A stretch of DNA of 64,000 bases from Streptomyces sp. CA-210063. GTDB taxonomy: Bacteria; Actinomycetota; Actinomycetes; Streptomycetales; Streptomycetaceae. The position numbers and the translations under genes are program-made. The notes under the pieces are model-generated. The model saw nothing but the letters and a program-made list of their open reading frames with translations, was not told the origin of the DNA and searched no databases. Shown here piece by piece: positions 46,051 to 54,296 of this stretch. Every line of letters starts with the position of its first letter. Position 1 is the stretch's first letter. The stretch spans positions 1,116,001 to 1,180,000 of the forward strand of contig NZ_CP102512.1 in NCBI RefSeq assembly GCF_024612015.1, read 5' to 3'.

Positions 46051-46215
46051 TCGGGACGGCCTGCCCGACGCTGACTTCAACAAGTCCGTGTGGGTGCGCT
46101 GGGACGGCATGTCACCCGCCCAGCGGGCCGAAGGCTTCGTGGCGGCCAACGACGCGCTGATCAGCCGCTATGAGGGCTTCGACGCGCGGGCGCGCGGGAA
46201 ACTGAAGGTCGACCG
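46051..46215 (+). pseudogene. fragment resembling a mycothiol-dependent maleylpyruvate isomerase-family protein
   Basis: One frame reads LPDADFNKSVWVRWDGMSPA then FVAANDALISRYEGFDA. This looks like an internal piece of the DinB-like, mycothiol-dependent isomerase/transferase family. Neither the N-terminal metal-binding part nor the C-terminus can be joined in any frame. It marks the left edge of a decayed accessory region. Confidence 0.35.
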
Positions 46216-46608
46216 ACGGCGAGTCCGTCGGCCTCGGCACCGACGGCCGTGACGACTCCGGCGAGGTCACCTTGAAAAAAGCACACCAAGACGGGCCAAT
46301 CCGACCCGGATTCGACCCAGCACGCCCTTGCGTCAGCACTGACCCATTTCCGGACAATCATGGCAGCGTCACAATCGGACGTGCTCGCCAAACCACACGG
46401 CCGGCCCTGGACCGATCCGCCCAGCGGAGTCACTCCGCAGCCGCTTCCGGTGATACGCAAGGCGCATGGCAAGGCTCTGACCAGCTCTTCCGTAGGGATG
46501 CTTCCGCCTGGCAGAAGCCGCCTTGCGCGGCGACCACCGCCGTCAGGAACCTGTTCCCAACCACGGCACGCGGGGCGACGAAGCCCCGCCGACAGGGACG
46601 GGAACGCC

Positions 46609-46653
46609 ATGCCTCACATGACCGCCTTCGCCAGGAACCAGTGGTACAGCTAG
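46609..46653 (+). pseudogene. 14-codon remnant resembling the start of a Rieske aromatic O-demethylase (VanA-like)
   Basis: After GGGACGGGAA an ATG opens MPHMTAFARNQWYS and stops. RNQWY is how many VanA-type Rieske oxygenases begin (RNxWYVAA). No downstream frame continues the protein. If real, it is the 5' stub of a gene cut by insertion or deletion. The match is short and could be chance. Confidence 0.25.
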
Positions 46654-47022
46654 CGCACCTTTCTGACCTGCGCTTGTGTGGGGGCGATGAGGCTGTGACC
46701 TGCTAGGACGGGTTACAGAGGCGATCGGAGGCAGTCAGAGGAAAACACTCTGATTCGACCCCGGTTCGACCCGGGTCGCTCAGAGGCAGTCAGAGGCAGC
46801 AGCCTCTGCAACTGCCCTCCGAGGGACCTGAGTCGGCCGGTGTGGATCACCAGTGGACCACTCTGGCGCTGCTCTGGTTCGACCTCGGTCGAGCTGCGAT
46901 GGGGACGCCTGCCTCCACTCGGGGCCAGGCAAACGAGGCCCTCCAGGACGGCCATCCTGGGGACCTTGCTGGCGCCGATGGAGGTCGGTTCCGGACACCA
47001 CCCGTGGTTTTAGCGGGCCTGG

Positions 47023-48531
47023 GTGGCGTCCACGTTTTTGCGAGACGACCCCACCGTGCCACACAGCACCCATCACGCCCTCTCTCGACGACACTCCACC
47101 GAATTCCGCGGCCTTGTGGAGTACGTCCGACTGCCGTCGGCCGCGACCGATCTCATTCTGCTCGGCGACCTCACCGGCCGCTACGCCACCAGCAGTTACA
47201 GCCGGCTCGCCCCCGACCGCCGGACCGTGGTCCTGCGCGCGGACCGCCAGGGAGCGGCCGAGCACGGGCACCGGATCACCGCGGCCATCGCCTGCCACGT
47301 GGCCCGCGCCGGCGGCACCCTCGACCAGCTCACACAGCTCCTGCTGCACCCCGACCACGAAGGCGGACGGCACACCCGCAACATCGCCCTGCGCTCCGGG
47401 CAGATGCGCGCCCTGGACTACATCCGCCGGGTCTGGGCCAACGCCTCCGAAACGGTCAACACGACCGTGACGCTGGGTTCCCGGCACGACGCGTACGAGG
47501 TGCTCGCCGCGCTGCGCGACCGCATCGAGACCACCCCCTGGCGCGGGGAACGGGGACGCACCGCGCTGCGGGTACTGCGCGCGCACCTGAACTTCGCCGA
47601 GACCGCGGGCGGCCCACTGCACCACGCCAGCGAACGGCAGACCGCGGAGGAAGCGGGCATCTCCCGCACGACGCTGCGGGCGGTCTACGACACCGTCCTC
47701 AAACCGCAGGGCTGGCTGCGCCGCCTGCAGGTCGGCCACGGCCGCGAGGGTTCCACCTGGTATCTCAGCGCGCCGCCGTCTCGTTCCCGGACCACTCAGT
47801 TGCCCCCCGACCCGGCACTTGAGGACTGGCCCACCTCTGAGACGGCCACGGCGGCCGACATCGACTCCACCGTCCTCGGCCGTCTGATGGGCCACGACGC
47901 CTTCGCCCACCACGGCCTCGGCAGCGCCGCCCTCATGCTCATCAGCGCCCTGCACCAACGCCCCTACCAGACGGTCGCCGAGCTCGTCGGTACCTCCTCG
48001 GTCTCCCGCGCCACCACCTACCGGACTCTGCGACGCCTGGATGGCCACGGCCTCGTCTGCCGCATCGGGGAGACCTGGGCCCTCGCGCCGCGCGCGCTGG
48101 AGGGCCTCGGTAGCAGCCTCCCTGCCCGTGTCACGGGGCTCGACGCCGTGCCTGCACAGGGCTGGGACAAGGTCGCCGAGCACCACGGCACCGCAGGCGT
48201 CGCGGCCCGGCGGAAGGCCCTGCACGCGGTCGAGCGTGCGGCCTACCAGGAGGCGCTGGACCGGCTCGCGGAGCACCGCACCAAGGCTGTGGTGATCGTC
48301 CGCGACGACCGCCAAATCCTGGTCCCCGCGCCGCGCCCCGACGAGATCCCGCCGACGTGGCACGCCCCGGACGGGCGCGTCCTCGACCCGGCCACCGGCC
48401 GCCCTGCTTCCGACTGGCGGGTCGCCACCGACGGCCGCCTGATCCTCATCATCCCAGCTGACCAGCGCAGTTACGACGAGCTGGCGGCCGCCCATGCCGA
48501 AGCCCTCAGCGAATGGAACTCCGCCGCATGA
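47023..48531 (+). CDS. plasmid-type protein with two winged-helix domains
   Basis: 502 residues if the GTG at 47023 is used; a GTG at 47056 is also possible. I do not recognise a named family. One helix-turn-helix is visible at about 205-235 (ASERQTAEEAGISRTTLRAV), another at about 315-355 (TVAELVGTSSVSRATTYRTL followed by a wing). The C-terminal 100 residues are charged. It heads a block with ParA and small DNA-binding proteins and overlaps the next gene by four bases. This is consistent with a replication-initiation or regulatory protein of a Streptomyces plasmid or integrative element. That role is inferred. Confidence 0.6.
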   Translation: MASTFLRDDPTVPHSTHHALSRRHSTEFRGLVEYVRLPSAATDLILLGDLTGRYATSSYSRLAPDRRTVVLRADRQGAAEHGHRITAAIACHVARAGGTLDQLTQLLLHPDHEGGRHTRNIALRSGQMRALDYIRRVWANASETVNTTVTLGSRHDAYEVLAALRDRIETTPWRGERGRTALRVLRAHLNFAETAGGPLHHASERQTAEEAGISRTTLRAVYDTVLKPQGWLRRLQVGHGREGSTWYLSAPPSRSRTTQLPPDPALEDWPTSETATAADIDSTVLGRLMGHDAFAHHGLGSAALMLISALHQRPYQTVAELVGTSSVSRATTYRTLRRLDGHGLVCRIGETWALAPRALEGLGSSLPARVTGLDAVPAQGWDKVAEHHGTAGVAARRKALHAVERAAYQEALDRLAEHRTKAVVIVRDDRQILVPAPRPDEIPPTWHAPDGRVLDPATGRPASDWRVATDGRLILIIPADQRSYDELAAAHAEALSEWNSAA

Positions 48532-49103
48532 ACCGACAACACCCTCCAACCAACCCTGCCCAGAGCCAGCCGGTGACCCCGGATGCCTTGCGCAACCAGT
48601 ACGAGTCCGGTGCAACGGTCGACGAACTCGTCTCCGCCAGCGGCCTGTCGTACGGCATGGTCCTCAACCGGCTGCACGATGCCGGGACCGTCATGCGCAC
48701 GTCGTGGCAGACCCGCAGGATGCGCCAGGATTCCCAAGCCCGCCGACGTCTCGCAGCCCGTCTGCGCACCCTTTACGAGCAGCAGGGTGCGACGCTCGCT
48801 GAACTCGCGGCAGTTGCCGGTGAGTCGAGGCGTGGTGCCCGGCGCCTGCTGCTTGAGGCCGGCGGCACCGTGCGCACCCCGCAGCAGACGCTGCGGATGC
48901 GCGCTGCGGCGAGGGCCGCTGAACGGCAGAAGCTCGCGCTGTCTCTGCGGGCGCGGTACGAGGAGGGCGCCACGGTCCCGGACCTAGCCAAGGCGTGCAA
49001 CTACTCCGTTGCCACGGTCTACCGGCTCCTGCACCAGGCCAGCACCCGCATGCGGCCCCAGCACCGACATGGCCCCACTCGCCCCGAGGGGAAACGGCCG
49101 TGA
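48528..49103 (+). CDS. protein with three tandem helix-turn-helix repeats
   Basis: 191 residues, ATG inside the stop of the gene before it. Three repeats of about 40 residues with a shared pattern occur at roughly 22-62, 75-116 and 126-166: LRNQYESGATVDELVSASG, LRTLYEQQGATLAELAAVAG and LRARYEEGATVPDLAKACN. Each is followed by a second helix and a VMRT-, TVRT- or RMRP-type turn. Each repeat looks like a resolvase/Trp-repressor-type helix-turn-helix. A protein with three such units could bind spaced direct repeats. Its place next to parA suggests a partition or copy-control role. Confidence 0.7.
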   Translation: MNRQHPPTNPAQSQPVTPDALRNQYESGATVDELVSASGLSYGMVLNRLHDAGTVMRTSWQTRRMRQDSQARRRLAARLRTLYEQQGATLAELAAVAGESRRGARRLLLEAGGTVRTPQQTLRMRAAARAAERQKLALSLRARYEEGATVPDLAKACNYSVATVYRLLHQASTRMRPQHRHGPTRPEGKRP

Positions 49104-49297
49104 GCGCACCAGATAGAGCTCTCGTTCGCTCCGCTGGTCGTGCCCAACAGATGCGAGACCTGCCCGAAGGCCATCCCGGCCGCAGCCCTGCGGCACGCGC
49201 GCCCCCTTCATCGTCACATAGCCACCACCGAAAGTCGTCCCTCTCGCCGACCCACACAAGTCAACGCACCTTTCGAGCTTCAGGAGATCAGACACAC

Positions 49298-50014
49298 GTG
49301 AACGAGAACACCCGTATCAAGACCCTGGCGGCGGCCACAGCCCGCGCCTGGGACGCCTTCGTCATCGTCGTCGGCATGCTCAAGGGCGGCACCGGCAAGA
49401 CCACCTCGGCCTGGTTCATCGCCCTGTACTACGCCGTCGTCCTCGACCTGCCGACGCTGCTGCTGGACGCGGACGCGACCAGCCAGTCCGCCTATGACTG
49501 GTTCAAGGTCGCCAAGGCCGAGGGTTTCGAGATCCCGGAAAACCTGGTCGTCGAGCGGTACCCGTTCGATGACATCGCCGAATACATCCGTGAGAAGCGT
49601 GCCGAGTTCGGAGCGATCGTGGTCGACGCCGGCGGCGGCAGCGCGAAGCTGTTCCACGAGGCTGTTACCGAGGCGAACCTGCTGCTCGTGCCGGTCGCCC
49701 CCACCAAGATCGAGCGCCGCAAGCTCGTGGCCACCTTCGACGAGGCCGAGCGCGCCGCCACCCGCAACGAGCAGGGTGTCACCGCCCACGTGGTCCTCGT
49801 CAAGGCCGACGACCGCACCAGCCTGCCCCGCACCGCGAAGGACAAGCTGCTGGAGCCCGAGAAGGGCGAGGGCATCGGACCGGACCGCGACGAACCGTTC
49901 CCGCTCGCCGAGACCACCATCCACTCCTGGGTGCACTACATGGAGGCCTTCGGCGAGATCCCCACCGAACTGAGCGAGTACGCCAACCTGATGAAGGAGC
50001 TGACCGAGGCATGA
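49298..50014 (+). CDS. parA: ParA-type plasmid partition ATPase
   Basis: 238 residues from a GTG at 49298 with AGGAG upstream. The deviant Walker A motif is GMLKGGTGKTTSAWFIAL and motif A-prime is LLLDADATSQSAYDW. The Walker B position is IVVDAGGGSAKLF, where the usual aspartate pattern is present. It lacks an N-terminal DNA-binding domain, so it is a small type Ib-like ParA. It couples with the frame starting at 50011 (ATGA), where a ParB-like partner would be expected. Confidence 0.88.
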   Translation: MNENTRIKTLAAATARAWDAFVIVVGMLKGGTGKTTSAWFIALYYAVVLDLPTLLLDADATSQSAYDWFKVAKAEGFEIPENLVVERYPFDDIAEYIREKRAEFGAIVVDAGGGSAKLFHEAVTEANLLLVPVAPTKIERRKLVATFDEAERAATRNEQGVTAHVVLVKADDRTSLPRTAKDKLLEPEKGEGIGPDRDEPFPLAETTIHSWVHYMEAFGEIPTELSEYANLMKELTEA

Positions 50015-50663
50015 GCGAGAAGAACGAAAAGGCCGAAACCGCCAGCCCGCCGCACCGGCGGGCGCACCCTGGGCGGGGCCAAGAAGACGACCCCGCCGCC
50101 CCCGCCGCCGACCGCCGAGCTCACCCCCGAGCAGTACGCCGCCGAACATGCCGCCGCCCAGAGGGAAGACCGTCCCCCGGCCGACGAGCCGCAGCTTCAG
50201 CCCGCACCTTCCGCCGCTCCCGTCGAGGCATCGGCGCACGGCCGAACCGAGACGGCGCCCGAAGTGACACACGCCTCCGCCCAGCCGAACCGTCGAGGTC
50301 ACGCCGAGCGGCCCCGTGCCGGAGCCGGCCGCCGGTCAGCCGACTCACCCTGCCGTCGCCGCCCCCGAGACGGGAACGGAATCCGCTGGGGAGGCAATGA
50401 AACGGCAGGTGGCCCCGGCTCCCGAGCCCGCAGCACCTGCACTCCGGCCCACACAGTCGGCCAAGCAGGTCTCGCAGAACGCGCCGGTTCAGGGAAGTGA
50501 GATGGCCGTACGCCAGGCGGTTGTGCCGACTGCCACCAGTACCGCGTTCCCGGTAAACAGTGGGGCACCCGGTCCGCAGTACGAGCACCACGCGGGTTCG
50601 CATGCGGCGCCCACGAACGGGACGCACGCCGCACGGCACACGGGGCGGCCGCCAGCTCACTGA
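50011..50663 (+). pseudogene. frameshifted Pro/Ala-rich partner gene of parA
   Basis: ATG at 50011 overlaps the parA stop. Protein-like sequence moves through all three frames. First comes MSEKNEKAETASPP in the first frame. A frame from about 50060 reads GAKKTTPPPPPPTAELTPEQ then YAAEHAAAQ. A third frame from about 50316 reads PEPAAGQPTHPAVAAPETG and ends at 50663. Two single-base shifts of the same sign would restore one open frame. The gene is therefore probably inactive, or the sequence has two errors here. Confidence 0.45.
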
Positions 50664-50705
50664 GTGCGCGGCCGCCCCCGTCCGCCGACTATTCCAATAG
50701 CCCAA

Positions 50706-50727
50706 TAGGCGGCTGACTAGCCGCCTA
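50706..50727. promoter_or_regulatory. perfect hairpin before the last gene of the plasmid-like block
   Basis: TAGGCGGCT (50706-50714) and AGCCGCCTA (50719-50727) pair over 9 bp around GACT. CCAATAG occurs twice just before (from about 50694). It lies 25 bp before the gene at 50752 and could be its operator, a terminator for the previous gene, or part of a partition site. Confidence 0.55.
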
Positions 50728-50751
50728 GCCGGACCGACCGGAGCAACGTTC

Positions 50752-51063
50752 GTGCCCGACCTCACCCACCACGCCCGTCGGCTACGCGACATAGCCGACG
50801 CACTGGAAGCGCAGTCCGAGCCCGCCGACGATCCGCTCACTCCGCATCCAGACACTCTTACGGTCATCGGCAACCGCCACATCAAACGCGGACAGCTCAA
50901 CTACGCCGTCCCCGACATCCTGCAGCTCCAGCGACGCATCCGCCGCTACAACGCCGAGCACGACGTTCCCCACGGCGACATCGTCGCCTTGGCCCTCGAC
51001 GCCTGGCTTCGTGCCAAGGGCTACCCGCCCGACATCATCCCGACCCAGCCAGAGACGCCATGA
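50752..51063 (+). CDS. small predicted DNA-binding protein (ribbon-helix-helix-like)
   Basis: 103 residues from a GTG with GGAG eight bases upstream. The segment GNRHIKRGQLNYAVPDILQL has a short strand followed by helices (LQRRIRRYNAEHDV, HGDIVALALDAWLRAKG). This is reminiscent of CopG/ParB-like accessory proteins of plasmids. No firm family match can be claimed. It overlaps the next short frame by four bases (ATGA). Confidence 0.6.
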   Translation: MPDLTHHARRLRDIADALEAQSEPADDPLTPHPDTLTVIGNRHIKRGQLNYAVPDILQLQRRIRRYNAEHDVPHGDIVALALDAWLRAKGYPPDIIPTQPETP

Positions 51064-51180
51064 GCGGGCCGCTGGACCGACTACCGCTCGGCTCCCTCGC
51101 CTCAGAGACTCGTGTTACGCCCGACGCCGCGGAGCAGTTGTCATTGCTCGGACAGCCGACCCTTTTGCCTCCACGTCGTC
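51060..51180 (+). pseudogene. truncated reading frame at the right end of the plasmid-like block
   Basis: ATG at 51060 overlaps the stop before it. About 40 codons are protein-like (DRLPLGSLASETRVTPDAAE, LSLLGQPTLLPP), then the frame continues into Arg/Cys-rich sequence antisense to the neighbouring broken gene. The original protein is unknown. The break near 51180 may be the right boundary of the inserted block. Confidence 0.35.
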
Positions 51181-51236
51181 GGTGTAGGCGCCGGACTGCG
51201 GCGCGGCCTTGCAAGGCGCCGCCGCTTTCCTGCTGT

Positions 51237-52436
51237 CTACCGGGCGCGGTGGGTCAGCACGGTGCGCGCCGCGGTGACTCTGTCCTCCTCGGCGGTGAGA
51301 GCGAACAGACTCATCAGTCTGCTGGCGGCGGCGATGCGGCCCAACCATTCGACGAGGGCGCCGTAGTAGTGGGTGAGGGCGTCCTGCAGGGGGCCGTCAG
51401 TACCGGCCACGTCCCCCCTGCCACCGTGCAGGCCCGCGAGGACGAACGGGAGCGAGGAAGCCGAAATCCAGGGCTGGGTGAGGACCTGCCAAGAAAAGAC
51501 CTGGAGGTTGCGCGGCCGGTCCGAGGTCAGCGTAGCCCGATACAGGCTGGCGAAGGCGGCGCTGAGCCATGCCGAGGCCTCGTGCGGCGCCGATGGTCTG
51601 GGAGGCAGCGTCAAAGCAAATGCCGTCGGCCGTTGCGGCTTGTGCGTCGGACCACCCGCCTGACCGTGACACAGCCACGGCAACCGCCTTTGCCTGCCAG
51701 CCGTCGGCCTGCGCCGCAGCACTGTAGAGGTCGGCGGAGAACGGGATGTCGACGTAGTAGTTTCGGAGCACCAGGCTGACAGCGACGCCCGTGAAGATCC
51801 CCTCCCGGTCCGCGTCCCGCAACTGGGCCAGCGCCTCGCCCGGCCGACCCTTCTTGATCAGCGCCTCGGCTTCGAGCTGGGCCTTCAAGGCCTGCGCAAG
51901 CGCGTTCTGGGGCCCCACCGGCCCAACTGCTCGATTCCCTCGGCCCAACCCCCGCCGAGGCAGACCCGCAGCCCGTTCAGCAGAGGCGACGTGGCGTCGT
52001 GGTGCGCCGTGAGGTAGTCCCGCACCTCTTGCTCCGTGCCGGATCCCGCCTGCAGCGCCGCACGCGCCACGAAGTAGTCACGGGGGTATCCACCCTCGCG
52101 GGCACACCGCTCGAAAAACACGTGGGAGGCACCGTGCGTCGTAGTCGGCGGCAAGCTGGCCGAACCAGCCCAACGCTTCAGCCGGCGCCTCCGTCAGCCA
52201 CGCCGGCTCCTGATCGGCCCACTGCTGAATGACGGACCCGCGCGCCGCCCACACCCCGGCCAGAATCCCGACCGCTCTCTCTACGGTCGGCCACACCGCG
52301 CGCAGGCGCCGTGCCTGCTGCGCCGACCAGGGGCTCAGCGTGCGCAGAGCATCAGCTTTCCCAAGAAACTTCGCGGGTCGATCGCACGGGGAAAGCCACG
52401 TCCCAAGGGTGCTTCGCGTTCAGATTGATTCTTCAT
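51237..52436 (-). pseudogene. decayed helical-repeat protein gene, several frameshifts
   Basis: The ATG at 52434-52436 begins MKNQSEREAPLGRGFPRAID. Continuing on the minus strand, protein-like sequence changes frame at least four times. The successive pieces include WSAQQARRLRAVWPTVERAV, FERCAREGGYPRDYFVARAA, LKAQLEAEALIKKGRPGEAL and LQDALTHYYGALVEWLGRIA. Joined, they give a helical protein of about 390 residues with TPR-like character. It is inactive unless the assembly is poor here. The parent family is not recognised. Confidence 0.6.
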
Positions 52437-52503
52437 AGCATGCAGGATGCGGACCCTCCGCCGCCCTGTCCCGGTCCCGGGCGCGCTTGTAGCCTCTGGT
52501 CAG

Positions 52504-52517
52504 TAAATCGATCTAGT
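52504..52517. promoter_or_regulatory. shared operator TAAATCGATCTAGT, site 1
   Basis: Quasi-palindrome centred on ATCGAT, ending 16 bp before the ATG of the first demethylase-like gene. Identical 14-mers lie at 61887-61900 and 62926-62939. Its position near the start codon fits repression. Confidence 0.8.
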
Positions 52518-52533
52518 GGCAGGTGGGATGGAC

Positions 52534-53889
52534 ATGAGCGCGCGGCAGCGCAGTACGTACGAAGCAGCACTCCGGCTGCGTGAGGCGCCGTTCGTGACTG
52601 AGCGTCCACCGCTGTTCAGTCCGGCCGTCGCCGCCCAGGACGCGGCAAACACACGAGGCGCTTTCGGTCACTTCGCCCAGACCCTTCTGCCGCTGGAGTA
52701 TTCGAACTGGGTCGAAGAAAGCGCCGCCCATGTCCGGTCCTGCTACGTCGGCGACTGGACCCCTTTGCACAAGGTGAGGATTCACGGGCCTCAGGCCCTG
52801 GAATTCCTCGGCCGCCTGGGCATGAGGGATCTCTCCCGTTTCGAGACGGGCCGGATCAAGCACCATGTCCAACTCGACGAGAACGGCTGGGTCGCCTCCG
52901 AGGGCGTGTTGTGCCGCCTCGGCCCTGAGGAGTTCGTTTACACCGCCGGAAGCTGTGACTGGCTGCTGTGGCAGCTCGGCCAGGGCGGCTGGGACGCCGC
53001 GGCCACCGACATCAGCCCGGATGTGTTCATCTTCGGCGTCCAGGGACCCGCGTCCCTCTCCGTGCTGGAGAAGACCACCGGAGACGACCTTCGGGACGTC
53101 GGCTTCAGCCGCAGCAGGATGTCGCAGGCCGGCGGGGTCCCGGTGCGCGTGCTGCGGACCGGGATCTCGGGCGAGCTCGGATACGAGCTGCACGGTCCGG
53201 CCGAGCATGCGAGCACAATCTGGTCGGCTGTCGTGGCGAGCGGCCAGGACTTCGGCATCCGTCAGCTCGGTCTCCGGTCACAACCCGTGCAACACATCGA
53301 GGCCGGCATCGCCACCAACGGCCGGGACTACCTGCCGGCTTCCATCCTCACGCCCGGCGCGCCGCGGCAGTTCCGCAGAGGCACGCCCGGTGGCAGTTTC
53401 GTTCCCGTCAGCGGAGTGAGTGATTATTTCCGCAAGCCCAGCGAACTGGGCTGGGGGTTCCGCAAGGGCATACCCGGACGGGATTTCATCGGCCGTGACG
53501 CGCTGGTCAGAGACGTCGAGAGCGGAGCTCCGGGACGGGTGTTGGTAGGCCTGCGGTGGAACGGGCACGACGTCGGCGCCGTCCTGACGTCGTTGCTGGG
53601 CGACGATGACACACCCGATCAGATGGAACTGCCCCGATCGGCCGCTCCCAGCTTCGACCAGGTCCTCCTTTCCGGTGATCCAGTGGGTGTGTCCACTGGA
53701 CGGACGCTGAGCGTGGCACTGCGAGCGATGATCTCCCTCTGTGTGATCGATCCCGCTCACGCCGCTCCGGGCACCGAGGTGACCGTCCTGTGGGGACGGC
53801 CCGGAACCGCGCAGCGGGAGATCCGGGCGACCGTGTCCAACCTGCCCTTCAAGACGGACAACCGTCGGACCGAGGTCAGCAAGCTCTGA
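52534..53889 (+). CDS. GcvT-fold THF-dependent methyltransferase/demethylase-like protein
   Basis: 451 residues. The ATG at 52534 has AGGTGG seven bases upstream; a GTG and an ATG a few codons earlier are poorer. The fold is that of glycine-cleavage T protein, DmdA and LigM: WTPLHKVRIHGPQALEFLGR, then HHVQLDENGWVASEGVLC, then GISGELGYELHGPAEHAS. A region near residue 290 reads GVSDYFRKPSELGWGFRKG and FIGRDALV. The C-terminal barrel is ISLCVIDPAHAAPGTEVTVLWG. It should pass a methyl (or C1) group from a substrate to tetrahydrofolate. The substrate is unknown. Shared operators tie it to the LigM-like gene at 60.5 kb. Confidence 0.8.
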   Translation: MSARQRSTYEAALRLREAPFVTERPPLFSPAVAAQDAANTRGAFGHFAQTLLPLEYSNWVEESAAHVRSCYVGDWTPLHKVRIHGPQALEFLGRLGMRDLSRFETGRIKHHVQLDENGWVASEGVLCRLGPEEFVYTAGSCDWLLWQLGQGGWDAAATDISPDVFIFGVQGPASLSVLEKTTGDDLRDVGFSRSRMSQAGGVPVRVLRTGISGELGYELHGPAEHASTIWSAVVASGQDFGIRQLGLRSQPVQHIEAGIATNGRDYLPASILTPGAPRQFRRGTPGGSFVPVSGVSDYFRKPSELGWGFRKGIPGRDFIGRDALVRDVESGAPGRVLVGLRWNGHDVGAVLTSLLGDDDTPDQMELPRSAAPSFDQVLLSGDPVGVSTGRTLSVALRAMISLCVIDPAHAAPGTEVTVLWGRPGTAQREIRATVSNLPFKTDNRRTEVSKL

Positions 53890-54296
53890 CGAAGGCTGCT
53901 GACGCGACCCCCTCCGCCTCTGCGGGCCGAACCGGTTGCGGCCACGGCCGTGACGGTGAGGCCCGCCACGAGCGATCTGCGCGCAGCCGGCTGAGACCGC
54001 ACGGGAGGTGCTCCGGCGGTAACACTGCCGCCGGGCGGCATGGCGTCTACGGATCGGCTCATGGGCGGCACTTTCCTGTGGCTCACTGGGAGTGAGCGTC
54101 GCGCGAGATGAGCCCATGGCTGCGGGGTGGAGGGCTCCCCTGTTGCTTCCGCGCTGTACCACGGCGCCCACCAGTTACGAGGTCTCCACCACGCGGTACG
54201 AATCAGTTGTGCAGGCAGCGCAACCCGCGATACCCAAGTCGTCGGTGCGATCGAACGCAAAGAGGCCGCGTCCATCGGTCCCATACCATCCAGGAC
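53890..54296. other. intergenic region with a possible truncated minus-strand gene start
   Basis: 407 bp. On the minus strand an ATG at 54060-54062, after AGGAAAG, opens MSRSVDAMPPGGSVTAGAPP followed by RRSLVAGLTVTAVAATG, like an N-tail and first hydrophobic segment. It then runs into Arg/Gly-rich noise. It may be the stub of a transporter once divergent from tetR; evidence is weak. Nothing else is visible. Confidence 0.25.

Larger units (their letters stand above)
45836..47022. other. gene-poor junction before the plasmid-like block
   Basis: About 1.2 kb without an intact gene. It holds the isomerase-like fragment, a 14-codon remnant at 46609, and direct repeats AGGCAGTCAGAGG (about 46729 and 46784), the second followed by a partial third copy. 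Between the repeats is an inverted CGACCC/GGGTCG. The repeats could belong to a replication origin or attachment region of the block that follows; this is inference. Confidence 0.4.

Noticed and set aside
46741..46790. tRNA-like piece GGTTCGACCCGGG before the plasmid-like block
   Set aside because: No acceptor stem, anticodon arm or D arm could be paired around it; only a T-loop-like string and an inverted repeat.
53278..54171. 297-codon minus-strand frame over the end of the demethylase-like gene
   Set aside because: Antisense shadow with Arg/Ser-rich composition; only a possible short gene start at 54062 in another frame deserved mention.
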